A stretch of 64,000 nt of DNA, taken from the NCBI GenBank assembly GCA_019359155.1, contig JAHHHV010000082.1, positions 1-64,000 on the forward strand. The letters are read 5' to 3'. Made by a program: the position numbers and the translations under genes. Source of the stretch: Pegethrix bostrychoides GSE-TBD4-15B. Its GTDB lineage: Bacteria > Cyanobacteriota > Cyanobacteriia > Elainellales > Elainellaceae. The notes beneath the pieces are model-generated. The model saw only the letters and a program-made list of their open reading frames with translations, was not told the origin of the DNA and searched no databases. Numbering within the stretch: the stretch's first letter is position 1; the number at the start of each line of letters is the position of its first letter. Shown here piece after piece: positions 43,564-54,000 of the stretch.

Positions 43564-46500
43564 GTGTATATCAAGCGCGTCGAGCTAACCAACTTCAAGT
43601 CCTTTGGCGGCACAACTGACGTGCCGCTGCTGCCGGGATTTACGGTCATTTCTGGCCCCAACGGGTCGGGCAAATCCAATATCCTCGACGCGCTGCTGTT
43701 TGCGCTAGGGCTGTCTAGCTCCAAAGGAATGCGTGCCGAACGGCTGCCAGATCTGGTCAATCAAACGCAGTCGGGTCGCGGTCGTTCGGTGGTGGAAGCC
43801 AGCGTCACGGCCACTTTTGCGCTGGAGGCGGGCGATATTCAGCAAATGCTAGAGGATTCTGAGCAGGAGGCTGCGGAAACAGCAGACTTCGAGGCCAATC
43901 ACCTAGAGCGTGCGACAGAATGGACGGTAATGCGCAAGCTGCGGGTGACACAGCAGGGCACCTACACCTCCAACTACTACCTCAACGCCCAGCCCTGCAC
44001 CCTCACTGAACTGCACGAGCAGCTCCAGAAAGTGCATGTCTATCCTGAAGGCTACAACGTCGTATTGCAAGGCGATGTCACCAGCATTATTTCGATGAAC
44101 TCACGCGAGCGCCGCGAAATTATCGACGAGCTGGCTGGAGTTGCCGCCTTCGACCGCAAAATCGACCAGGCCAAAGGCAAGCTGGATGCTGTCAAAGAGC
44201 GCGAGGAGCGGTTTCGGATCGTCGAGCGTGAGCTGACTACTCAGCGCGACAAGCTCTCGCAGGATCGGATCAAGGCCGAGCGCTACCAGCGGCTGAAGCT
44301 AGAGCTGCAAAACAAGTCGCAGTGGGAGGCGGTGCTGGGCTGGCAGACGCAGGCCAAGCAGGCCGAGCAGCTCCAGCTCCAGATTGCGGCAGGCGACCAA
44401 ACCACCGTGGAGCTAGCCGAACGCCTCACCGCGATGGCTGAGGAGATCAAGCAGGCAACGATTTTGCTGGATCGGCTGAATCGGCATGTTAAGGCGCTGG
44501 GCGAGGATGAACTGCTGGCGCTCCAGGCCAGCTTGGCGACCCGTGAGGCAGAGCTACGGCAGCTTCAGCGGCAGCAGCAGGAGCTAGCCAACGCCCGTCA
44601 GGAAACCGCCAAAAGCCTAGAGCGTAGTCAGCAGGACATCCAGGAGTACCTGCGACAGATGGAGGCGCTGGGGCGCGACAAGCAGCGAGCCGAGTCGGAA
44701 GATCTCTTCAAGTTAAAAGCCGAGCGCGACCAAGCTCAGCAGGCGCTAGAGCAGCAGCGCGAAGCCGCCAACGCCATTGCCTCCGCATCCGATGCCTGGG
44801 TGCAGGAGCAGACCGCCCTGCGTCGCGAAATCGAAGCCCTGCAAGCAACGCTAGAGCCGCAGCGCACCGAGCAAGCCCGCCTGCAAGAACGCACCAGCCA
44901 GCTGAAGCTGAAAATTCAGGAGCAGACCAATGCGCTCACCACCGTCACAGGCGAAATTGCCGCCCAGCAGCGCCAGCGCAGCCAGGTTGAGGCGCAGGTG
45001 ATTGGCTCGATTCAGGCGATCAGCCAGCAGGAGCAGTCGCTCTCAGCCTCCGAACGCGAACTCCAGGTACAGCAAGACACCCAGGCGCGTCTGCTCACCG
45101 AACAGCGCGATAAGCATCGCCAGCTCGACAAGCTGGAGGCACAGGCGCAAATCATCCGCGAGTCGCAGGGCACGGGGCTGAGCAAAATTTTGGCTGAGGC
45201 AGGTCTGCCAGGAATCTGCGGGCTGGTGGCCGAGTTGGGTCGGGTAGATGCTCAGTATCAGCTGGCTCTCGAAATTGCCGCCGGAGCCAGACTCAGCTAC
45301 CTGATTGTGGAAGATGACAGCATTGCCGCTGCCGGCATCGAGCTGCTGAAGCGCCAGCGCGCCGGACGCGCCACCTTCTTGCCGCTGAACAAAATTCGCG
45401 CCAGCTCACCCGCCAACCTGCCCAAATGGAACCGCCCTGAAGGATTCATTGACCAAGCCAGCAGCCTGATTGACTGCGATGACCGCTACCGCGAGGTGTT
45501 TTCCTACGTCTTTGGCAACACGGTGGTCTTCGCCAATCTGCAATCTGCCCGCCGCCAGATGGGGCAGTACCGGATCGTGACGCTAGACGGCGAGCTGCTC
45601 GAAACCAGCGGCGCAATGACGGGCGGCAGTCTTGCCAATCGCCAGGGAACGCTGCATTTTGGCAGGGTTGAAGCCGGCGAATCGGCTGAGGCGGTGACGC
45701 TGCGCGAGCGGCTCCAGGAGATTGCCCAGGTGTTGCAGCACTGCGAGCGCCAGATTGCCAAAGCGGTCGTTGAAGTCAAGGAAAAAGCGCAGGCGCTTTC
45801 GGAAGCGCGACAGTCGCAGCGTTCGGTGCAGCTCCAGATTGAGCAGCTCCAAAAAGAGCTGATGAGTTTGATTGCCCAGGAAGGCCAGATTCGGGCGCAG
45901 CTCGGCCAAAATCAGCAGGAGCTAGCTACCGCCGAGGCTCGTCTGGTGGCCTTAGAGCGTGACCTGCCGCGTCAGGAAGCTCTGCTTGCCCAGCAGCGCC
46001 AAGCGATGACGGCTCTGGAAGCGTCGCAGACCCACAGCGAATGGCAGCAGCTTCAGGCGGGCATCCGGCAACAGGAAGCCCAGCTTGCTCAGCGCCAGCT
46101 CACCCTGCAAGCCGCCGAACAGCATCTGCGCGATCTAGAGATGCAGCGCCAGCGGTTCCAGGAGAAAATCGAGCAGGCCCAGCAGCGTATCCAAGAGCAG
46201 CGGGCGCGGCAGACTGGACAGCTCACCCAGTCTGCTGACTTGCAGGCTCAGGCGGTGCAGCTCACCGAGCAGATTGCCACCACCCAGACTGCTCTAGCCG
46301 CGCTCGATCAAACCCTCTCCGCCGAAAAGCAAGAGCGGGATCGCGCCGAACGCCAGCTCCGCGAGCAGCAAACTGCCTATCAACAGCTGGAATGGCAGCG
46401 GCAAAAGCTCGTTGAAACTCAGCAAACCCGCCGTCAGGAGCTAGTGACGCTGCAAGCCCAGCTCGCGACCCAGCGCGCCGAACTGCCCGACCCACTGCCC

Positions 46501-47178
46501 GAAATCCCGGAGGGCACAGATCTGGCCGCTTTGCAGCACGAGTTGCGTTCTATGCAGAAGCGACTGCAGGCGATGGAGCCTGTGAATATGCTGGCGCTGG
46601 AAGAGTACGAGAAGACGCAGGCACGACTCGCAGAGCTGAGCCAAAAGCTGACGACGCTGGACGAAGAGCGCACCGAATTGCTGCTGCGAATCGAGAATTT
46701 TACCACCCTGCGGCAGCGCGCCTTCAAAGAAGCCTTTGATGCCGTCAACGAGAACTTTCAGACGATCTTTGCCGAACTCTCCGACGGCGACGGCTACCTG
46801 CAGCTCGACGATCCGCAAGATCCGTTCGCAGGCGGCCTGAATCTGGTGGCGCATCCTAAAGGCAAACCCGTGCGGCGGCTGGCCTCCATGTCGGGGGGCG
46901 AAAAGTCGCTGACGGCGCTCAGCTTTATCTTTGCGCTCCAGCGCTATCGCCCTTCGCCCTTCTACGCTTTCGACGAGGTGGATATGTTCCTGGATGGGGC
47001 AAATGTGGAGCGATTAGCTAGAATGATTAAACACCAGGCTCAGCAAGCCCAGTTTATTGTGGTCAGCCTGCGCCGACCGATGATTGAATCTGCTGAGCGC
47101 ACCATTGGCGTCACCCAAGCTCGCGGAGCCTACACTCAGGTTCTGGGGCTAACCTTGCAGCAGGGCGCTTCAGGTTAA
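43564..47178 (+). CDS. smc: chromosome segregation protein SMC
   Basis: The 1204-aa condensin subunit compacts and segregates the chromosome. The N-terminal ATPase lobe has VISGPNGSGKSNILDAL (K37). Two long coiled coils flank the hinge (about residues 520-670, with GLPGICGLVAELGRV and GGSLANRQG). The C-terminal lobe has the signature SMSGGEKSLTALSFIFALQ and Walker B FYAFDEVDMFLDGANV. It starts at GTG 43564 with a short leader. No scpA or scpB gene is adjacent. Confidence 0.98.
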   Translation: MYIKRVELTNFKSFGGTTDVPLLPGFTVISGPNGSGKSNILDALLFALGLSSSKGMRAERLPDLVNQTQSGRGRSVVEASVTATFALEAGDIQQMLEDSEQEAAETADFEANHLERATEWTVMRKLRVTQQGTYTSNYYLNAQPCTLTELHEQLQKVHVYPEGYNVVLQGDVTSIISMNSRERREIIDELAGVAAFDRKIDQAKGKLDAVKEREERFRIVERELTTQRDKLSQDRIKAERYQRLKLELQNKSQWEAVLGWQTQAKQAEQLQLQIAAGDQTTVELAERLTAMAEEIKQATILLDRLNRHVKALGEDELLALQASLATREAELRQLQRQQQELANARQETAKSLERSQQDIQEYLRQMEALGRDKQRAESEDLFKLKAERDQAQQALEQQREAANAIASASDAWVQEQTALRREIEALQATLEPQRTEQARLQERTSQLKLKIQEQTNALTTVTGEIAAQQRQRSQVEAQVIGSIQAISQQEQSLSASERELQVQQDTQARLLTEQRDKHRQLDKLEAQAQIIRESQGTGLSKILAEAGLPGICGLVAELGRVDAQYQLALEIAAGARLSYLIVEDDSIAAAGIELLKRQRAGRATFLPLNKIRASSPANLPKWNRPEGFIDQASSLIDCDDRYREVFSYVFGNTVVFANLQSARRQMGQYRIVTLDGELLETSGAMTGGSLANRQGTLHFGRVEAGESAEAVTLRERLQEIAQVLQHCERQIAKAVVEVKEKAQALSEARQSQRSVQLQIEQLQKELMSLIAQEGQIRAQLGQNQQELATAEARLVALERDLPRQEALLAQQRQAMTALEASQTHSEWQQLQAGIRQQEAQLAQRQLTLQAAEQHLRDLEMQRQRFQEKIEQAQQRIQEQRARQTGQLTQSADLQAQAVQLTEQIATTQTALAALDQTLSAEKQERDRAERQLREQQTAYQQLEWQRQKLVETQQTRRQELVTLQAQLATQRAELPDPLPEIPEGTDLAALQHELRSMQKRLQAMEPVNMLALEEYEKTQARLAELSQKLTTLDEERTELLLRIENFTTLRQRAFKEAFDAVNENFQTIFAELSDGDGYLQLDDPQDPFAGGLNLVAHPKGKPVRRLASMSGGEKSLTALSFIFALQRYRPSPFYAFDEVDMFLDGANVERLARMIKHQAQQAQFIVVSLRRPMIESAERTIGVTQARGAYTQVLGLTLQQGASG

Positions 47179-47181
47179 ATT

Positions 47182-47205
47182 GGGTGATACGCTGGGTAAT
47201 ACGCT
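47182..47205. repeat. 12-bp direct duplication after smc
   Basis: gggtgatacgct is followed at once by gggtaatacgct, four bases after the smc stop. Confidence 0.7.
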
Positions 47206-47257
47206 GAGGCTGAAGACCGCTGCGAGCGTTTAGACTCGAACATGATTTTTGAACCAC

Positions 47258-48205
47258 ATGACTGAACCACAGTATTGCCAGCGTTCGGATTTGATGGGCA
47301 CGCAGATTATTACGCGCAGCAGCGGTAAGCGGCTTGGCGTGGTTAGCCAGCTCTGGGTCGATGTCGATCGGCGCGAGGTTGTCGCTGTCGGCATGCGCGA
47401 AAGCGTGCTGTCTGGCGTGCTCTCAAATATCCAGCAAGCCATGCTGCTCACCAGCGTTCGCCAAATTGGGGACGTGGTGCTGGTGGATGACAACATCACG
47501 ATGGAAGATGACTTCAACGCCGAAGCCTACAGCACTCTGATCAACAGCGAAGTGATTACCGAAACAGGCGAGCTGTTGGGCAAAGTGCGCGGCTTCAAGT
47601 TCGATACCGCCGACGGGCGCGTGGAGGCCATTGTCGTTGCCTCAATCGGCCTGCCCCAAATCCCGGATCAGTTGATTAGCACCTATGAGCTGTCGATGCA
47701 GGAAGTGGTAAGCAGTGGCCCCGACAGGCTGATCGTGTTTGAAGGCGCAGAAGAGAAGCTGAGCCAGCTCACGGTAGGGCTGCTAGAGCGGATTGGCATT
47801 GGCAAACCGCCCTGGGAGCGTGATGACGAAATCGACTACGCCACGCCTACCAAAACTGAAAATCAGCTGCCCTCCGGGGTGCGCGTCCCTGTCGAGCCGC
47901 TACAGCAGCGCGTCCCCGTCGCACAAGAAACCTGGGATGATGATAACTGGGAGCGGGAGCAGCGCGAGGTCAGCCCGCCGCTGAAAACGATGCGGCAAGA
48001 GCAGTCCGAAGCTTCCAACTGGGACGATGACAGCTATGAGCCTGCCGTGCCCTATGCCGACATTCCGCAGGCTAAGCTAGTTTCTGACGAAGATGTGACC
48101 AAAGATGCCTGGGAAGATGACGAAAACCCTCAGCCCCGGCAGACTCCGGTGAATATCCCAGAGCGCAAGCGCGTCGTGGAATACGAAGAAGAGACAGATT
48201 ACTAA
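47258..48205 (+). CDS. double PRC-barrel protein with acidic tail
   Basis: The 315-aa protein has two PRC-barrel domains: GTQIITRSSGKRLGVVSQLWVDVDRREVVAVGM (about residues 13-45) and NSEVITETGELLGKVRGFKFDTADGRVEAIVV (about 95-128). A long acidic, Trp-Asp-rich tail contains repeated WDDD motifs. The family is common in cyanobacteria without a defined role; the tail suggests protein binding. The ATG at 47258 is preferred over TTG 47249. It ends 31 bases from the end of kaiC on the opposite strand. Confidence 0.83.
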   Translation: MTEPQYCQRSDLMGTQIITRSSGKRLGVVSQLWVDVDRREVVAVGMRESVLSGVLSNIQQAMLLTSVRQIGDVVLVDDNITMEDDFNAEAYSTLINSEVITETGELLGKVRGFKFDTADGRVEAIVVASIGLPQIPDQLISTYELSMQEVVSSGPDRLIVFEGAEEKLSQLTVGLLERIGIGKPPWERDDEIDYATPTKTENQLPSGVRVPVEPLQQRVPVAQETWDDDNWEREQREVSPPLKTMRQEQSEASNWDDDSYEPAVPYADIPQAKLVSDEDVTKDAWEDDENPQPRQTPVNIPERKRVVEYEEETDY

Positions 48206-48236
48206 GAGGTGAGTCTGACTAGAAATCAGCGCTAGT

Positions 48237-49790
48237 CTACTCCTCAGCCTTTTCCTGCACGCCGCGCACAATCCGTGACAGCTCATTTTTCTCGTCTACC
48301 GCAATCCGGGTGGGTGAGCCGCTGATAATTCGCTCGAAGTTGCGGAACGAGTCTTTGATTTCTGGCCCGTCGCCGCTGATCACATATTCGCGGATACCTT
48401 TATCGTGCCAAGAGCCCCGCATCTTAAACACGTTAATCGCCCGCGCCATTTCGCCGCGAATCTCGACATATTGCAGCATCAAGATGGTGTCGGTGATTGT
48501 CGAAATATGCGAATCGGTGATCGAATTCGACCCCATGAACTGGTCGGTTGTGTTGGTGAAAAAGCCGGTGATTTCTTCCTGCTTGGCGAATCCGGTGACG
48601 CCAATAATAAACTGGCGAAACGCATTGTTGCTGACGCCGCGCGCCAAAGCTGAGAGCGAGTCAATCGCAATCCGCGAAGGCTTAAACTCCGAGATCTCCG
48701 ACTTAATGATTTGCAGGTGGTCTTCTAAGCCAGCTGACTCCGGATAGGCGCAGATGATTTTCAGCAAGCCCTGCTGCTCTAGCTCCTCAAAATCTGTGCC
48801 CCAGGAATAGGCGTTGCGGGAGAGCTGCGCTCGCGACTCTTCGTAGGCAAACAGAATGGCGCGCTCGCCCTGATTGCAGGCATTCTGCAAAAACTTGCTG
48901 ACCAGCAGCGTCTTGCCTGTGCCGGTGGCGCCGGTGGTCAGAATAATCGAATCTTTGAAGAAGCCGCCGCCGCACATTTCGTCGAGCGTGGTCACACCCG
49001 ATGAGACCCGCACGTTAGAAGAGCGCTGGGTTAGCCGCATTGCCCCCAACGGGAAAATGTTCACGCCCTGCCCCGTAATCGTAAACGGATACTCGCCCTT
49101 CATGTGGGTGGTGCCGCGCAGCTTCAGAATCTCGATGGTGCGCCGCCGCCGCTCGCCTTCCAGCACGTTCCGGACAATCGCCACGTTGTCTGAGACAAAC
49201 TCTTCCACGCCAAACCGGGCCACCGGGCCATATTCCTCAATCCGTTCGGTGGTCATAATTGTGGTTGCGCCCACCTGCTTCAGGCGCGCCACCAGCCGAA
49301 AAATCTCGCGCCGCACGACCGAAGCCGCGTCGTACTGCTGAAACACCGCAGTCACAGAGTCAATCGAAACCCGCTTGGCTTTGTATTTGCGAATCGCGTA
49401 CTGAATGCGTTCAATCAAGGCCGATAGGTCAAAGTTGCCAATCACATCTTGGCCTTCGGGGTCCGGCGAAGCGTCCAGGATAAATAGTTTGCCTTCGTCT
49501 ACGAATTGCTGCAAGTTCCAGCCGAAACTGTAGGCGTTTTTGATAATGTCGGCAGGCGACTCTTCAAAGGTGACAAACACGCCTGCCTCGTCAAACTGGG
49601 TGATGCCGTTGTAGAGAAACTGCGTTGCAAACAGGGTTTTGCCCGTACCAGATGTGCCGCTCACCAGCGTCGTGCGTCCGATTGGCAGCCCGCCGTGGCT
49701 GATATCGTCAAACCCTTCGATCATGGTGCGCATCTTGTGAACGCCCACCACCTCGGCATTCTGCGACTGACTGGAATTGGCCTGGGTCAT
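48237..49790 (-). CDS. kaiC: circadian clock protein KaiC
   Basis: The 517-aa RecA-like double ATPase is the core of the cyanobacterial clock. CI has P-loop GTSGTGKT (K51) and catalytic Glu pair FEES (76-77). CII has P-loop GATGTGKT (K293) and YEES (317-318). The phosphorylation sites are intact in TDSHISTITDT (S430, T431, matching S431/T432 of Synechococcus elongatus). The C-terminal A-loop and tail (PTRIAVDEKNELSRIVRGVQEK), where KaiA binds, are present. It is the last gene of kaiABC. Confidence 0.99.
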   Translation of the reverse strand: MTQANSSQSQNAEVVGVHKMRTMIEGFDDISHGGLPIGRTTLVSGTSGTGKTLFATQFLYNGITQFDEAGVFVTFEESPADIIKNAYSFGWNLQQFVDEGKLFILDASPDPEGQDVIGNFDLSALIERIQYAIRKYKAKRVSIDSVTAVFQQYDAASVVRREIFRLVARLKQVGATTIMTTERIEEYGPVARFGVEEFVSDNVAIVRNVLEGERRRRTIEILKLRGTTHMKGEYPFTITGQGVNIFPLGAMRLTQRSSNVRVSSGVTTLDEMCGGGFFKDSIILTTGATGTGKTLLVSKFLQNACNQGERAILFAYEESRAQLSRNAYSWGTDFEELEQQGLLKIICAYPESAGLEDHLQIIKSEISEFKPSRIAIDSLSALARGVSNNAFRQFIIGVTGFAKQEEITGFFTNTTDQFMGSNSITDSHISTITDTILMLQYVEIRGEMARAINVFKMRGSWHDKGIREYVISGDGPEIKDSFRNFERIISGSPTRIAVDEKNELSRIVRGVQEKAEE

Positions 49791-49932
49791 GAGTCCTGTA
49801 ACCTTTACTCGATCTAGATCGAACCCTGAAGCGAATCCAATTTCTGGAATGCCGCTCTGTCCCTGAATTATACGGAATTATCGACGCGCTCTGGCCGTTC
49901 TGAGTCTGCTCCAGCCAATCGTGATGTCAGCG

Positions 49933-50268
49933 CTACTCTTCTAGCTCTTCTTCTTGCAGCTCGTCATAGAGCAGATCCAGGCCAATCAAGACGCGCTCGC
50001 GGTCAGAGAGATCGCCGATGATTTTGCGAACCGGCGGCGGCAGAATCTTGGCAAGCGTTGGGGTGGCCAGGATTTTGTCTTCTTCGGCAAGCTGCGGATT
50101 TTTCAGCACGTCGATGACCTTCAGCGCGTAGACCCCCTGAAATTCTTTTTCCAAAATATTATTCAGCGTTTTTAAGGCGCGCACCGAGTTGGGGGTGTTG
50201 CCCGCCACGTACAGCTTTAGGATGTAGGTTTTTTTCAAGGGACGTATGAATTCACTCGGTGCTGTCAT
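49933..50268 (-). CDS. kaiB: circadian clock protein KaiB
   Basis: The 111-aa fold-switching protein binds phosphorylated KaiC and sequesters Kai[31 protein letters not shown] gives the thioredoxin-like half, and [33 protein letters not shown] the switching half. It ends 142 bases before kaiC and begins 29 bases after kaiA. AGGA lies just before the ATG. Confidence 0.98.
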   Translation of the reverse strand: MTAPSEFIRPLKKTYILKLYVAGNTPNSVRALKTLNNILEKEFQGVYALKVIDVLKNPQLAEEDKILATPTLAKILPPPVRKIIGDLSDRERVLIGLDLLYDELQEEELEE

Positions 50269-50297
50269 CCTATCCTAGATTCAGCAAGGCCAAAAAT

Positions 50298-50705
50298 CTA
50301 GGACTCACGCGAGATTGAGCGGCGATACATTTCACAGAGGTGAGCCAGCATGTCAATCAGCGTGAGTCGGTAGTCGAGCAGTATCTCATCGCTCCGCCCT
50401 TCCAGCTTCAAATGCTTCGAGAATTCATCCATGATTTCCATATGAATCTCGACGATTTGAGAGATGGGTACATCAACTAAAAACGCTAAGTTGACGAATT
50501 TATCAATCTGATCGTTGAGACCGGGTTCATCTGAAAAGTAAGCCAGAATAATCTCGCGATAGTCCTGCTTGAGCTGCCGCAACAGGTCTGCTTTCTGAGG
50601 CGGAGTCATGTTCTGTAAAAAGATTTGAGGATGACGCTTGTCATAAACACCCAGATATCCCAGACGCTCTTCAAGCTTTTTGACCAACCGCAGCTGCTGT
50701 ACCAT
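50298..50705 (-). CDS. kaiA: KaiA, short form lacking the N-terminal pseudo-receiver
   Basis: The product is the KaiA C-terminal four-helix domain only (about 135 aa from ATG 50705): ERLGYLGVYDKR, DYREIILAYFSDE, IVEIHMEIMDEFSKHLKLEGRSDEILLDYRLTLIDMLAHLCEMYRRSI. This domain dimerises and pulls on the KaiC A-loop to promote phosphorylation. Full-length KaiA of unicellular species has about 180 more residues. The frame can be read back to a TTG at 50741, but the predicted promoter leaves no leader for it. No relic of the missing domain is visible upstream. Confidence 0.93.
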   Translation of the reverse strand: MVQQLRLVKKLEERLGYLGVYDKRHPQIFLQNMTPPQKADLLRQLKQDYREIILAYFSDEPGLNDQIDKFVNLAFLVDVPISQIVEIHMEIMDEFSKHLKLEGRSDEILLDYRLTLIDMLAHLCEMYRRSISRES

Positions 50706-51059
50706 CTGACTGAATTCAACCGCTTTGGCAATAAAAATCAACAGGATAGCTATACAAAAATATTTATAGTTATCAAAATACTTAACACTTAATTGTAATG
50801 GAGAAGGGCATTATCCCACCAGGATCCCGGCATAATTAGGATATTAGGCTCAATAGCTCAGCCTCAGAACTCTGCTAAAGTCGAAATCACGCAGGCCATC
50901 CCGCGGGCCATCATGCAGAGCGCGCTCACTCGGTTTTCTAGATCTGCTGAGTTTTTATAGAAGCTCTCTAGCAATTCTCTGATTCTGGATTCTGCTTCAG
51001 CAAGCTTCACTCAGGTTCTTCATGCTCATTGTCTCCAGACTCCTCTGGATCTGCTGCAA
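50706..51059. other. 354-bp divergent region between kaiA and the hybrid kinase
   Basis: The part near kaiA is AT-rich and holds a predicted promoter. The rest shows no coding frame of interest. Both genes' regulation must be organised here, so clock control of the kinase is possible. Confidence 0.45.
50749..50776 (-). promoter_or_regulatory. predicted kaiA promoter
   Basis: On the minus strand TTGATA (50776-50771) and TATAGC (50754-50749) stand 16 bases apart, the latter preceded by TG. The expected transcript starts about at the TTG 50741, which favours ATG 50705 as the true start. Confidence 0.45.
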
Positions 51060-54000
51060 ATGAATATCTCTTGTCTCAGAGAATTCATGATTTCAGTTCC
51101 TACCTGCCATGCAGCAATGACTCTGGCAGAAGTTTGGCAGCTATTTCGGCAAAGCGGCGCAGATCAGGTGCTCGTCAACGGGCAGACGAAGGAACAACCG
51201 CCGAGCATTCTACATCTCTGTCGATTTATTGCGGTGATGCCGCTCGATCTATCGGAGATCTGGCCGCAGAAGCTGCTGCTCACGGCGCTGCTTCAGGATT
51301 CACCTGAGCTGCTTCAGCCCGTCCGGCTGCTCCAGACCGATGCCGATCTCGCCCAGCTTCAAGAACAGCTCTATCAGGATGCGGCTGATCCCAATCTACC
51401 GTTAGTCTGGGCAGACTCGACCGGGCAATGGGTGGGGTTGCTCGATCACGTCAAGCTAATCGCGGTGCTGCGGGTTGAGGCTGCTGCTAAGGCTGCTGCT
51501 GCGGGTGGCACTGAGCTGGGCACTGAGCTGGGCACTGAGCTGGGCACTGAGCTGGGCGCGAATTATCCCCACTGCCTGATTCTCTCTCAACCCGCTGCGG
51601 CAGCTCACCCTTTCCCCGATCCACTGATTGACCTCCTGGAGCGCCTGCCGCTGCCCTTGATGCTGCAAACCTCTACGGGGCGCGTAGTCAGCCAAAACCT
51701 GGCTTGGCGGCAGCAGGTGGGAGCCATTCAGCATCCACAGCGGATTCGCCGAGCCGCCGCCCGCATCCTGGAAACAGCGATAGCGCGAGACGGGGCGATT
51801 GACGAAGAGCCCTTGAGTAGCTTCCAGGTGCAGTCAGATAGCCAAGCTGGCAGCTGCCAGCTTGGCTCCGAACCCAACACCTGCGTCTGCATTTGCCCAA
51901 TGGAGACGGGGCAAGAGCGGGTCTGGCAGTTTATCAAAATTCCGATGGGTCGCTCCAACCTGCACGGGCAGGCAGCTGAGCCGCAGATGGACTGGTCAAC
52001 GAACCACTCCTCGTTTAAGCTAGCTTCGCTCAAATTTAATCCCGATCCTAACTGGCGCAGCCTAATTCAAACCGAGCAGCTCTGGCTGGTTTGGGCAGAA
52101 GATATGACTGAGCAGCAGCAGATTGCTCAAGAGCTAGCCGCTAAAAATGCTGATTTGCTCCAGCTAAATCGACTCAAAGACGAGTTTCTAGCCTGCATGA
52201 GCCACGAGCTTAAAACGCCGCTAACCGCGATTCTAGGCATGTCTAGCCTGCTCAAAGATCAGCAGATTGGCAGCCTCAACGAGCGTCAGTCTCACTACGC
52301 CAAGCTGATCTATCAGGGCGGGCGGCATCTGGTGGCCATCGTCAACAACATTCTCGACTTAACCCGCACTGAAACGGGTCAACTAGAGCTGCTTTTGGAG
52401 CCGATCCATATTGAAACACTCTGCCAGCAAACCTATGAGCAGTCGCGCCAGCTCATTGAGAGTGCTGAGCTAGCCCGCAATGCCGATCCAGTGCCGCCGC
52501 TCAACTTTCGGCTAGAGATTCAGCCCGATTTGGACTACATTGTGGCAGATGAGCTGCGGCTGCGGCAGATGCTCACCAATCTGCTCTCTAACGCAATTAA
52601 GTTCACCGAACCGGGCGGCGAGTTTGGCCTGCAAGTCGAGAGCTGGGAAGGCTGGATTTCCTTCACCGTTTGGGATACTGGCATCGGCATCCCGGCAGAT
52701 AAGCAGCATTTGATCTTCCAAAAATTTCAGCAGCTAGAACAGATGCTAACCCGCCAGTTTCAGGGGACAGGGCTGGGGCTAGTACTGACGCAGCAGCTAG
52801 CGCGGCTGCATGGCGGCGATGTCACCTTCACCTCAACGCCGGGCATCGGCAGCCGATTTACGCTGCTGCTGCCGCCTGCGCCGCCTCAGGCCGACCATAG
52901 CCTTGTCTCAGAAGCCCGCTCGACGCTGGCAGAGCGGAATCGGCTGCTGCTCATCATTGAAGACAAAGCGGAGCAACTGACCGAGAGAACTAGTCAGCTC
53001 GCTGAACTCGGCTATCGCTCGGTGATCGCCCGATCTGGAACTGAGGCGATTGAAAAAGCTCGCCGTCTCCAGCCCGCCGCCATTTTGCTCAACCCAACGC
53101 TGCCGCTGCTCTCGGGCTGGGATGTGCTGACTCTGCTCAAAGCCGACGAATCCACCCGCGAGATTCCGCTCGTGGTGACGGCGCTCTGGGTAGAGCGCGA
53201 GCAGGCGTTGCAGCAGGGGGCGGATGGCTTTTTGAGCTTGCCCGTCGACACCGAAGCCCTGCAACAGTGTCTGGAGCGGCTAGTTGATCGAGAAGAATCT
53301 GCCCTGTCAGATTTGATTTCGGATCTGACCGTACTGCATCTCTATGAGGGCAGTCCCACCTTCACGTTAGTTTCGTCTCAGACGCTGACCCAGGGCGTGA
53401 ATCGGCTGCTGCATCCCTATCACTGCCGCGTTCTAGAAGTGGATGATCTCGACCAGGCTGATCTGCTAGCGAGGGTTTGGAAACCGGATCTGGTGCTGAT
53501 CGATCAAGTTCAGAGCGAACCGCAGGCGTTTATGCAGGCACTCAGTCAGTCGGCTTTAGCAAAGCTGCCCTTGATCACGCTGAGTGCTGAATTAACCCAG
53601 GCAGCACATCAAATGCCGGGACTTTCGGTGTTTCCCTATCTGGCAATGTCACTGGCAGCGGATCAGTCGGCGCCGCAGATTGCTGAACTGGTGCAGATCA
53701 TGCAGTTGGCGGCAGGGGTGAGCTGGGTTCCGCATGTGCTGGTGACCGACTGCGGCGCAATGCATTGGAACCTGAATGCTGAAACTGCTGAAGCAACTGC
53801 TGAGACTGTCGATGCAGTTCAGCCGCCCGTGCGGGCATTGGTTCAATATCTCCAAACCGCAGGATTCCGCAGCGTGGTCTGTCAAGATTGGGGGCAGATT
53901 CAGCACAAGCTTCAGCAGCAGACTGTAGATTTGCTGTTACTCTGTGCGCCATCAGATCTACCCGCTCATGTGGTGTCGCAAATAGCACAGCAGCTCAAGC

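Noticed and set aside
50742-51059. Possible relic of the KaiA pseudo-receiver upstream of kaiA
   Set aside because: Minus-strand translation shows only short frames with no receiver-like pattern, so no relic can be claimed.
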